5,571 nucleotides of DNA, taken from contig JADGRS010000237.1 of the NCBI GenBank assembly GCA_017880705.1, forward strand, positions 1 through 5,571, given 5' to 3'. Of this stretch, positions 1 to 5,571 are shown in pieces. Numbering within the stretch: position 1 is the first letter of the stretch; each line of letters begins with the position of its first letter. A program made the translations under genes and the position numbers. The notes under the pieces are model-generated. The model saw only the letters and a program-made list of their open reading frames with translations, made no database searches and was not told the origin of the DNA. The DNA is from Burkholderiales bacterium (GTDB lineage: Bacteria > Pseudomonadota > Gammaproteobacteria > Burkholderiales > Usitatibacteraceae).

Positions 1-137
1 GAGCCGTCCGGCGAGATCTGCATCGACAGGTACAGCGGAATCTTGAAGAGAGTCTCGATCGAGGGCTTGTCGGCGTCGGCGCCGGCGGCGAGGGTGCTCG
101 CGGCGGCGATCGCGAAGACTGCTAGCAGGCGCTTCAT
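1..137 (-). CDS. Exported S9-like (prolyl oligopeptidase family) peptidase, N-terminal fragment
   Basis: Only the first 45 codons are present; the gene continues past the left edge. The minus strand starts with ATG at 137-135 and reads [20 protein letters not shown], a textbook signal peptide: Lys-Arg n-region, Ala/Leu-rich core, and small residues for signal peptidase I cleavage near residues 18-22. The mature start, with [20 protein letters not shown] at residues 26-45, resembles the opening of S9-family serine peptidases with an N-terminal beta-propeller, where a short acidic/aromatic segment leads into an 'SPDG' blade motif. The expected product is therefore a periplasmic or secreted peptidase or alpha/beta-hydrolase. 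The catalytic domain lies outside the window, so this is an inference from a short motif; a TolB-like or other propeller protein is possible. A good Shine-Dalgarno (GGGAGAAG, 149-142, minus strand) lies inside queF, with its GGAG core 7 bases before the ATG. The start overlaps the queF stop by four bases (ATGA). Confidence 0.6.
   Translation of the reverse strand, partial: MKRLLAVFAIAAASTLAAGADADKPSIETLFKIPLYLSMQISPDG
134..137 (-). other. ATGA stop/start overlap between queF and the peptidase gene
   Basis: On the minus strand the four bases ATGA contain the start codon of the exported peptidase gene (137-135) and the TGA stop of queF (136-134). Such overlaps usually mean termination-reinitiation coupling and one transcript. 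A Shine-Dalgarno within queF (149-142) supports re-initiation here. Confidence 0.85.
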
Positions 138-562
138 CGTGCTTCTCCCGTGTTGGTGCTTGACTGTGAATCGAATCGCGCGAGGTCGACGCGCGTGTGC
201 GCTTCCCATCCCGCCTTGCGATGCTCGGCGACCACCGTGGTGAAGATTCCGCCGCGGACGAAGAACTTCGCGGTAAGCCGCATGAAACGCGGCGCGGTCG
301 CCTTCACGAGGTCTTCGAGGATCTCGTTGGTCACCGCCTCGTGGAACCGCCCCTCGTTGCGAAACGACCAGATGTAGAGCTTGAGGCTCTTCAGCTCCAC
401 GCACAACCCGTCGGGAACGTAATCGAGCGCGAGCTCGGCGAAATCCGGCTGCCCCGTCTTCGGGCACAGGCACGTGAATTCCGGGATCCGCATGTGGATC
501 GCGTAGTCGCGGCCCGGGGCAGGGTTGGGGAAGGTCTCGAGGACCTTCGACGATTGAGCCAT
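134..562 (-). CDS. queF: NADPH-dependent 7-cyano-7-deazaguanine (preQ0) reductase QueF
   Basis: QueF reduces the nitrile of preQ0 to the aminomethyl group of preQ1 with two NADPH, a cytosolic step in making queuosine for tRNA wobble position 34. The protein is 142 residues, matching the short unimodular (B. subtilis YkvM-like) type rather than the roughly 280-residue E. coli type. Visible hallmarks are [13 protein letters not shown] (residues 29-41), with the thioimide-forming Cys33 and catalytic Asp40, the QueF signature ELKSLKLY (56-63) for NADPH binding, and FRNEGRFHE (67-75), whose His74-Glu75 bind the substrate. RGG at 103-105 is also typical of the family. All key residues are present, so the enzyme should be active. 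The ATG at 562-560 fits the family N-terminus, but no clear Shine-Dalgarno precedes it. The stop (TGA, 136-134) overlaps the start of the downstream peptidase gene. No other queuosine gene is visible here; smc is divergent. Confidence 0.96.
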   Translation of the reverse strand: MAQSSKVLETFPNPAPGRDYAIHMRIPEFTCLCPKTGQPDFAELALDYVPDGLCVELKSLKLYIWSFRNEGRFHEAVTNEILEDLVKATAPRFMRLTAKFFVRGGIFTTVVAEHRKAGWEAHTRVDLARFDSQSSTNTGEAR

Positions 563-590
563 TGGGATAGGTGGGGCGTTCCGGTAAAAT
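562..590 (+). promoter_or_regulatory. Candidate sigma70 promoter for smc
   Basis: TTGGGA (562-567, four of six matches to TTGACA) is followed after exactly 17 bp by TAAAAT (585-590, five of six matches to TATAAT). Transcription would begin near 597, giving a leader of about 105 bases before the smc start that includes the 648-678 hairpin. The -35 box touches the queF start codon and the -10 region lies next to the minus-strand -10 candidate, so the two promoters would compete for polymerase. Predicted by eye only. Confidence 0.4.
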
Positions 591-594
591 CAGT

Positions 595-600
595 ATTCTA
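595..600 (-). promoter_or_regulatory. Candidate -10 box for queF
   Basis: On the minus strand TAGAAT (600-595) matches the sigma70 -10 consensus TATAAT at five of six positions and lies 32 bases before the queF ATG, giving a leader of about 25 bases. No convincing -35 sits at 15-18 bp spacing. TTGTCA (minus strand, 616-611) resembles a -35 box but is only 10 bp away. The assignment is therefore tentative. It overlaps the candidate promoter region of the divergent smc gene. Confidence 0.35.
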
Positions 601-647
601 CTGAAGTGCCTGACAAATAACGGGCATCCAAAACAAAGACTTACTCG

Positions 648-678
648 ACGCCCCGGGGGCCTCCTGCCTCCGGGGCGT
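648..678 (+). promoter_or_regulatory. GC-rich hairpin in the smc leader
   Basis: The left arm ACGCCCCGGGGGC (648-660) pairs with GCCTCCGGGGCGT (666-678) around a 5-base loop CTCCT. In plus-strand RNA all 13 positions pair, one as G-U (657 with 669). On the minus strand that position would be a C-A mismatch, so the structure suits a plus-strand transcript. It ends 24 bases before the smc TTG and leaves only the AAAGAAG stretch (686-692) as a possible weak ribosome site. No T-run follows it, so it does not look like an intrinsic terminator. A leader element affecting smc expression or mRNA stability is a possible role. Confidence 0.6.
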
Positions 679-702
679 GCTACATAAAGAAGCGGCTCCC
701 CC

Positions 703-3700
703 TTGCGACTGATCTCCGTAAAACTGTCCGGCTTCAAATCCTTCGTCGATCCGACCTCCATCGCCGTCCCCGGGCAGCTCGTGGGCGTCGTGGGCCCGAA
801 CGGCTGCGGAAAATCGAACGTGATCGACGCGGTGCGCTGGGTGCTCGGCGAATCGTCCGCGAAGCAGCTGCGCGGCGAGCACATGCACGACGTGATCTTC
901 AACGGCTCGACGGAGAGGAAACCCGTGAGCCGCGCTTCGGTCGAGCTCGTGTTCGACAATTCGCTCGGGCGCATCGGCGGCGCGTGGGCGCAGTATGCCG
1001 AGATCAGCGTGAAGCGCATCCTGTCGCGCGACGGCGACTCCAATTACTACTTGAACGGCCAGCACGTGCGCCGCCGCGACGTGCAGGACATCTTCCTCGG
1101 CACGGGCCTGGGGCCGCGCGCGTACTCGATCATCGAGCAGGGGATGATCTCGCGCGTCATCACGTCCAAGCCCGAAGAGCTGCGCATCTTCCTCGAAGAG
1201 GCCGCGGGCGTGTCGAAGTACCGCGAGCGGCGCCGCGAGACGGAGCTGCGCCTCGAGGACACCCGCGAGAACCTCTCGCGCGTGGCCGACATCCGCGCCG
1301 AGCTCGACACGCAGCTCACGCACCTCGCCGCGCAGGCCGAGGTCGCCGCGAAATACCAGGAGCTGCAATCGCAGCTGGCGCTCAACCACAACCTCCTCGC
1401 CTTCACGCGCCTTCGCGAGGCCGAGCAGGCGAAGTCGCGCTACTCCAACGAGGTGCAGAAGGTCACGGTCGCGCTGGAAGCCGAGAACGCGAAGCTGCGC
1501 GAGTCCGAGCGCGCGCTCGAGGAGCTGCGCGGCAAGCACTACGAGGAAACCGATCGCCTCCAGGAATTGCAGGGCTCGCTCTACGCGGCGAACTCCGAGG
1601 TCCAGTCCCTCGAGCAGGAGATCACCTTCCTCGCGGAGAATCGCCGCCGCATGGCCAACCAGCTCGAGGCGATCGGGCGCGAGGCGCACGAGGTCGAGCG
1701 ACGCATCGCCGAAGGGCAGGCCGAGCGCGATCGCTGGCAGGCGGAGATCGAGACGGCGCGCGCGGCCATCGGCGAGCGCGAAGGCGAGGCCGCGCGCGCT
1801 CGCGAGGCGCTGCCGCAAGCCGACGCCGCCGCGCAGAAGGCCGCGGCCGACGTGCGCGCCACGGGTTCGGAAATGAATTCCGCGGAGCAGGAGCAGGGCG
1901 TCGAGGAGACGCGCGAATCCCACGCGTTGAAGCTCCTGTCGCAGATCGAAGCGCGCAAGAATCGATTGAAGCACGAGAACATGGGGCTCGTGTTCCCCGA
2001 GCCCGAGAAGCTCGCGGGGATCGAAGCGCAGCGCTCGTCGCTCGTGGCGAAGCTCGCGGAGCTCGAGCGCGCGCAGCGCGACGCCGAGGCGCGGCTTCCC
2101 GCCCTCGAGAGCGAGCGCCGCGAGGCGACCGAGCGCCTGCACGAGGCCACGCGGGATCTGGCGAGCCTCGAAGCGGCGAGGAACGCGCTCGAGGCGCAGC
2201 AGGCGCGCCTCGATACGGACTCGAAGCTCAAGGACTGGATTCAAACCCACGGCCTCGAGCGCGGCGAGCGCCTGTGGCAGGCGGTCCACGTGGAGGCCGG
2301 CTGGGACGATGCCGTCGAGGCCGCGCTCGGCGTTCGCCTGAACGCGGTGAAGCTCGGAGACGACTCCGCGCTTCCGGAATTGCTGCGCGACGCGCCTCCC
2401 GGAAATTTCGCGGTGTTCGTGGAGCGCGGCGCCGCGGATTCGAGCGGCCCGGCCTCGCGCCTCACGCCGCTTTCCTCCGTGGTGACGAGCACGCGCGCGG
2501 GCGTGCTCGCCTATCTTCGCGATGCGCTCGCCAACGTCTTCATCCTCCCCGAGGGCGAGGACGGCATGGAGCTCGCGCGGGTGCTGTCGCCGGGCGGCGT
2601 GCTGGTCTCCAAGCGCGGGCATCTCTTCAGCCGCCAGGGCGTGGTGTTCCACGGCCCGCAGTCGGAGCTGCACGGCGTGCTGCAGCGCCAGCGCGAGATC
2701 GAGGATCTGCGGGGACGCATCCCGGCGCGTGCGCGGGCTCGGGACGAGGTGGAAGCGAAGCTGCGCTCCCTCGATGTCGAGCTCACCGCGGGCCAGGACG
2801 AAGGGCGCCGAATCCGCGACGAGCTCAACCGCCAACGCCAGGAAGACCACGACCTCGAGGTCGAATACCTCAAGCTCTCGCAAAGCTCGCAGCAGGCCGA
2901 GGCGCGCCGCGGGGCGATCCGCGCGGAGCTCGCGGCCCTCGAGGAAGACGAGGAGCGCGAGCGCCTCGAGATGCAGGAAGCGCAGCAGGCCCTCGAGCAG
3001 GGCTCGCGAAAGATCGAAGAGATCGTCCAGCGCCTGCAATCGCTCGAGGCGACCGCGGGCGAGGCGCAACGCGCCGTCGAGCAGGCGCGCGCCGCCATCT
3101 CCACGGCTGAGCGCGCACTCTCGGAAGCGCGCTTCCACGAAAGGAGCTGCCACGAGAAGGTGGAAAGCCTCGGGCGCCTCGCCGTGTCGCTCGGCGAGCG
3201 TCTCGAAGCCCTCTCCGGAAATCGCGACAGCGTGACCGAGGAGCTCGGCCGGCTCGAGGAGGGCCAGGTGCGCGAGAAGCTGCAGGCCGCGCTCCAGGTG
3301 AAGGGCGAGCGCGAGAAAGTCCTTCTCGACGCGCGCGCGGGACTCGAGCACCTCACCGATTCGCTTCGCGGCCTCGAGGAAGGCCGCATGGCGGTCGAGC
3401 AGGGATTGAACCCGCTGCGCGAGAAGATCATGGAAGTGCGCGTGAAGGAGCAGGAGGCCGCCACGCACGCCGAGCAGTTCGCCCTGCAGCTGCAGGAAGC
3501 GGGCGTCACGCGCGAGGAGATGGCCGACAAGCTCGAGAAGCGCGTGCGCTCCTCGGGGATGCAGGCGGAGATCAACCGGCTGAACGAGGAGATCGCGGCG
3601 CTGGGCCCCGTGAACCTCGCCGCGCTCTCGGAGCTGGGCACCGCGCGCGAGCGCAAGAACTTCCTCGATGCGCAGAACGACGACCTCACCCAGGCGGTGG

Positions 3701-4224
3701 CGACGCTCGAGGCCGCGATCAAGCGCATCGACCGCGAGACGCGCGATCTCCTGCAGGAGACTTTCGAGAGCGTGAACGCCAATTTCCAGGAAATGTTCCC
3801 GGCGCTCTTCGGCGGCGGGCAGGCGAGCCTCAAGCTCACCGGCGAGGAAATCCTGGACGCCGGCTTGCAGGTGTTCGCCCAGCCTCCGGGCAAGAAGAAC
3901 CAGTCGATCCAGCTCCTCTCGGGCGGCGAGAAGGCGCTCACCGCGATCGCGCTGGTGTTCTCGCTCTTCAAGCTGAACCCCGCGCCCTTCTGCCTGCTCG
4001 ACGAGGTCGACGCGCCGCTGGACGATCCCAACACCGAGCGCTTCTGCGAGCTGGTGCGGCAGATGTCGGGGCAGACGCAGTTCCTCTTCATCACGCACAA
4101 CAAGATCACCATGGAGCTTGCGAGCCAGCTGGTCGGCGTGACCATGCCCGAGCCGGGCGTCTCCAAGATCGTGGAAGTCGACATCGAGTCCGCGATGGAG
4201 CTCGCTCGCAAGCAGGCGGCATAG
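703..4224 (+). CDS. smc: Chromosome segregation/condensin ATPase SMC
   Basis: This is the SMC subunit of the bacterial condensin, an ATP-driven DNA loop extruder that normally acts with ScpA and ScpB (not in this window) to compact and segregate chromosomes. The 1,173 residues match the family's usual length of about 1,170. The N-terminal head has Walker A GPNGCGKS (31-38), Arg57 at the R-loop position and the Q-loop SIIEQG (142-147). A long charged, Glu/Arg/Ala-rich coiled coil runs from about 170 to 505, the hinge spans about 510-660, and the returning coil about 665-960. The C-terminal head has GPVN (968-971), the ABC signature LSGGEK (1072-1077), Walker B FCLLDE (1096-1101) and the switch His1132 in ITHNK. 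Every ATPase motif is intact. The TTG start at 703 gives MRLISVKLSGFKSF, the expected N-terminus of beta/gamma-proteobacterial SMC; the Shine-Dalgarno is weak (AAAGAAG, 686-692). zipA and ligA follow on the same strand. Confidence 0.97.
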   Translation: MRLISVKLSGFKSFVDPTSIAVPGQLVGVVGPNGCGKSNVIDAVRWVLGESSAKQLRGEHMHDVIFNGSTERKPVSRASVELVFDNSLGRIGGAWAQYAEISVKRILSRDGDSNYYLNGQHVRRRDVQDIFLGTGLGPRAYSIIEQGMISRVITSKPEELRIFLEEAAGVSKYRERRRETELRLEDTRENLSRVADIRAELDTQLTHLAAQAEVAAKYQELQSQLALNHNLLAFTRLREAEQAKSRYSNEVQKVTVALEAENAKLRESERALEELRGKHYEETDRLQELQGSLYAANSEVQSLEQEITFLAENRRRMANQLEAIGREAHEVERRIAEGQAERDRWQAEIETARAAIGEREGEAARAREALPQADAAAQKAAADVRATGSEMNSAEQEQGVEETRESHALKLLSQIEARKNRLKHENMGLVFPEPEKLAGIEAQRSSLVAKLAELERAQRDAEARLPALESERREATERLHEATRDLASLEAARNALEAQQARLDTDSKLKDWIQTHGLERGERLWQAVHVEAGWDDAVEAALGVRLNAVKLGDDSALPELLRDAPPGNFAVFVERGAADSSGPASRLTPLSSVVTSTRAGVLAYLRDALANVFILPEGEDGMELARVLSPGGVLVSKRGHLFSRQGVVFHGPQSELHGVLQRQREIEDLRGRIPARARARDEVEAKLRSLDVELTAGQDEGRRIRDELNRQRQEDHDLEVEYLKLSQSSQQAEARRGAIRAELAALEEDEERERLEMQEAQQALEQGSRKIEEIVQRLQSLEATAGEAQRAVEQARAAISTAERALSEARFHERSCHEKVESLGRLAVSLGERLEALSGNRDSVTEELGRLEEGQVREKLQAALQVKGEREKVLLDARAGLEHLTDSLRGLEEGRMAVEQGLNPLREKIMEVRVKEQEAATHAEQFALQLQEAGVTREEMADKLEKRVRSSGMQAEINRLNEEIAALGPVNLAALSELGTARERKNFLDAQNDDLTQAVATLEAAIKRIDRETRDLLQETFESVNANFQEMFPALFGGGQASLKLTGEEILDAGLQVFAQPPGKKNQSIQLLSGGEKALTAIALVFSLFKLNPAPFCLLDEVDAPLDDPNTERFCELVRQMSGQTQFLFITHNKITMELASQLVGVTMPEPGVSKIVEVDIESAMELARKQAA

Positions 4225-4245
4225 AGAACTCGAGTGATGCGAGCA

Positions 4246-4385
4246 AAAGGCTTTGGATCCGCAGATAAACGCCGTAAAAGCAAAAGCAGATTGGAGTTTC
4301 GTGAGTTGGATCCAGTATCTCGAAAATCCAATTGGGTTTCGCCTTTACGGCGTTCATCGGCGTTTATCGGCGGATAGAAGCCTTT
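4246..4385. repeat. Long imperfect inverted repeat filling the smc-zipA spacer
   Basis: The left arm (4246-4305) and right arm (4317-4385) are imperfect reverse complements around a loop near 4306-4316. Paired blocks are AAAGGCTT (4246-4253) with AAGCCTTT (4378-4385), ATCCGCAGATAAACGCCG (4257-4274) with 4358-4375 (17 of 18), TAAAAGC (4275-4281) with 4341-4347 (6 of 7), and 4282-4305 with 4317-4340 (17 of 24). The right arm has one extra 10-base unit, CGGCGTTCAT (4348-4357), a near copy of its neighbour CGGCGTTTAT (4358-4367). The loop region holds the palindrome TGGATCCA (4307-4314). The tract is visibly more A+T-rich than the flanking genes and encodes nothing credible. Similar ATCxGCGTTxATCxGCGG-type repeats recur between genes in many bacteria, from memory. 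A non-autonomous mobile element or a dispersed intergenic repeat is the likeliest identity. As RNA it would form a long stem between smc and zipA. No T-tract or clear target-site duplication was seen. Confidence 0.8.
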
Positions 4386-4403
4386 CCTCACCGTGAGCCA
4401 TAG

Positions 4404-5486
4404 ATGACAGACCTTCGCTACGCATTGATCGCCTTCGGCGTCCTGCTGGTGGTCGCCGTGGTGATCTACAACGTGGTGCAGGAGCGGCGCGCGCGCGCGA
4501 AGGCGGAGAAGGCCTTCGGCACCCGACCCCCCGATGCGCTCTTCGACGCGCCCGGCGGCAGGCGCGAGCCGACCCTCGGCGCGATTCCGGACGCCGATGA
4601 CGCGCCGCGGAGCGCGCCGGCGCTCGACGAGACGATGCCGCCCCTTTCCTCGGAAGAGCTCGAGGCGGCGGTCGCGCCTGCGGCCGAGATCTCGAGCCGC
4701 ATCGACACGGTGGCGGTGATCCTCTCCGACGATCCGATCATGAGCGAGCAGCTCGACCCGCTCCTCGATTCGCTCGAATCCCATGCCAAGCCCACCCACG
4801 TCGAAGGCATCGTCGACGAGCAATGGCATCCGATCGACACCTCTCCGCGGCGCAGCTGGCGCGAGCTGCGCGTGGGACTGCAGCTCGCCGATCGCAAGGG
4901 ACCTCTCGCCGAGGAGGAGATCGAGCGCTTCAACCACGCGATCGCGGATTTCGCCGCGGGCGTGAACGCGGTCTCGCAGCGCGAGGCGCCGGCGGCGGCG
5001 GCGGCGCGCGCGCGCGACCTCGATCGCTTCTGCGCCGAGGCCGATGTGGAAGTCGCCGTGAACGTGATCGGGCAATACGGGGCGACCTTCTCCATCGCGC
5101 GGGTGAAGGCGCTGGCGCTCGAGAACGGGCTTTCGGAAACCGCCTCCGGCGAGCTGGTGCGCTACGCGGCCAACGGCGCTCCGGCCTTCGTCATCCGGCG
5201 CTTCGACGACGCCCACGCGAAGCACGCGGCCACCTACTACGCGGGCCTCACGTTCGCGCTCGACCTTCCGAACGTCGCGGATGCCTCGCGCGTGCTCGCG
5301 GAGATGGTGCGCGTCGCCGAAGCCTTCGCATCGACCCTCGGCGGCCAGCTCGTCGACGACAACCGGAAGCCCCTCACCGAGCCGGGCCTCGCGATCGTGC
5401 GCCGCTCGCTCGAGGGGATCGTGCAGAACATGGAATCCCACGGCATTCCCGCGGGAAGCGCGCTCGCGCGGCGTCTTTTCTCCTGA
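4404..5486 (+). CDS. zipA: Cell division protein ZipA
   Basis: ZipA is an inner-membrane protein that tethers and stabilises FtsZ at the division site. The 360-residue product has the ZipA plan: a very short periplasmic N-terminus, one transmembrane helix at about residues 6-25 (YALIAFGVLLVVAVVIYNVV), a basic stretch QERRARAKAEK, an acidic, Pro/Ala-rich linker, then a globular FtsZ-binding domain. That domain is clear from about 205 (LDRFCAEADVEVAVNVIG) to the end, with QLVDDN, the late GIPAGSALARRLFS tail and a mid-domain hydrophobic strand pattern typical of betaproteobacterial ZipA. E. coli ZipA has about 328 residues, so the length is normal. The ATG at 4404 places the membrane anchor correctly; the ribosome site is weak (GTGAG, 4393-4397). 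It lies 179 bases after smc and 16 bases before ligA, so zipA and ligA are probably co-transcribed. I found no convincing separate promoter in the spacer. A short GCG-rich run near 4986-5015 encodes an Ala/Arg patch. Confidence 0.93.
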   Translation: MTDLRYALIAFGVLLVVAVVIYNVVQERRARAKAEKAFGTRPPDALFDAPGGRREPTLGAIPDADDAPRSAPALDETMPPLSSEELEAAVAPAAEISSRIDTVAVILSDDPIMSEQLDPLLDSLESHAKPTHVEGIVDEQWHPIDTSPRRSWRELRVGLQLADRKGPLAEEEIERFNHAIADFAAGVNAVSQREAPAAAAARARDLDRFCAEADVEVAVNVIGQYGATFSIARVKALALENGLSETASGELVRYAANGAPAFVIRRFDDAHAKHAATYYAGLTFALDLPNVADASRVLAEMVRVAEAFASTLGGQLVDDNRKPLTEPGLAIVRRSLEGIVQNMESHGIPAGSALARRLFS

Positions 5487-5501
5487 ACCTGTTGAACCTG
5501 C
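5484..5501 (+). repeat. Tandem 9-bp repeat at the zipA stop
   Basis: TGAACCTGT (5484-5492) is followed directly by TGAACCTGC (5493-5501), matching at eight of nine bases. The first TGA is the zipA stop, and because the unit is 9 bp the second TGA is in the same frame, giving a back-up stop three codons later. It fills most of the 16-bp gap before ligA. Confidence 0.75.
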
Positions 5502-5502
5502 C

Positions 5503-5571
5503 ATGAGCGCGAAGGACCTCGCGGGCCGCGCGGAGAAGCTGCGCCGCGCCATCGAGCGCCACAACCGCCTC
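5503..5571 (+). CDS. ligA: NAD-dependent DNA ligase LigA, N-terminal fragment
   Basis: Only 23 codons are present before the right edge: MSAKDLAGRAEKLRRAIERH followed by NRL. LigA seals nicks in duplex DNA using NAD+ as adenylate donor, joining Okazaki fragments and finishing repair. The visible part matches the start of domain Ia, where the family has a helix of the form LRxxIexHNyxYY; here LRRAIERHNRL fits, although the usual Tyr pair is cut off or replaced by Arg-Leu at the edge. The catalytic lysine and all later domains are outside the window. The assignment also rests on gene order, since ligA follows zipA and smc in many Betaproteobacteria. ATG at 5503 is the natural start; no strong Shine-Dalgarno precedes it in the 16-bp gap after zipA, which suggests translation partly dependent on upstream zipA. 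Confidence 0.82.
   Translation, partial: MSAKDLAGRAEKLRRAIERHNRL

Noticed and set aside
197..604. Plus-strand frame opposite queF
   Set aside because: queF has intact catalytic and signature motifs on the other strand. The antisense product resembles no family I recognise.
660..665. AGGAGG on the minus strand as a ribosome site
   Set aside because: It is a perfect Shine-Dalgarno, but no start codon lies at a suitable distance downstream on that strand; it coincides with the hairpin loop.
984..3110. 708-codon plus-strand frame inside smc
   Set aside because: The product is almost entirely Arg/Ala/Gly/Pro, typical of a shifted frame in GC-rich coding DNA; it shows no domain.
598..4098. 1,166-codon minus-strand open frame opposite smc
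   Set aside because: It is in exact codon register with smc, and its Leu/Arg/Glu/His-rich product is the mirror of a charged coiled coil. There is no recognisable domain, and smc itself has every conserved SMC motif.
4106..4357. Small minus-strand frame over the smc end and the palindromic spacer
   Set aside because: It begins inside the inverted repeat, has no ribosome site or recognisable motif, and overlaps the conserved SMC C-terminus.
4246..4385. Intrinsic terminator for smc
   Set aside because: A long stem can form, but no T-run follows either arm and the following genes belong to the same conserved cluster. I list it as a repeat element instead.
4986..5015. GCG/CGCG run in zipA as a phase-variation repeat
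   Set aside because: The trinucleotide copies are few and imperfect, lie in an Ala/Arg linker, and are what a GC-rich genome produces by chance.
2511..5564. 1,017-codon minus-strand open frame opposite the end of smc, the spacer and zipA
   Set aside because: It spans two real genes and a palindromic spacer, has low-complexity Ser/Arg-rich composition, and changes register relative to smc and zipA. It is a GC-bias artefact.

Overview
The window looks like a chromosomal segment of a GC-rich (by eye roughly two-thirds G+C) betaproteobacterium. Three things point there. The first is the gene order smc - zipA - ligA, an arrangement known from Betaproteobacteria and some Gammaproteobacteria. The second is an SMC protein of the beta/gamma-proteobacterial type (MRLxxxKLSGFKSFVDPT start). 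The third is a short, single-domain QueF. Codon use is strongly GC-biased: the smc reading frame has no TTA, CTA or TCA codon through its first 1,130 or so codons.

Layout, left to right. Positions 1-562 carry a minus-strand pair. queF (562 to 134) is the NADPH-dependent preQ0 reductase of queuosine synthesis. The 5' end of a secreted protein resembling S9-family (prolyl oligopeptidase-like) peptidases begins at 137 and runs off the left edge. The two genes share a 4-bp ATGA overlap, so their translation is probably coupled. Positions 563-702 form a divergent intergenic region with candidate promoters on both strands and a strong GC-rich hairpin (648-678) just upstream of smc. Positions 703-4224 are a complete smc with a TTG start. 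Positions 4225-4403 are a gene-free spacer, visibly more A+T-rich, most of which (4246-4385) is one long imperfect inverted repeat. Positions 4404-5486 are a complete zipA. Positions 5503-5571 are the first 23 codons of ligA, 16 bp after the zipA stop.

The plus-strand genes form a chromosome-maintenance and division cluster. SMC compacts and segregates DNA, ZipA anchors the FtsZ ring to the inner membrane, and LigA seals nicks during replication and repair. queF and the peptidase gene form a separate, divergently transcribed unit.

I see no phage, CRISPR, insertion-sequence transposase, toxin-antitoxin or other unusual gene system. The coding content is ordinary housekeeping. The features most worth a second look are non-coding: the palindromic element between smc and zipA, and the hairpin before smc.
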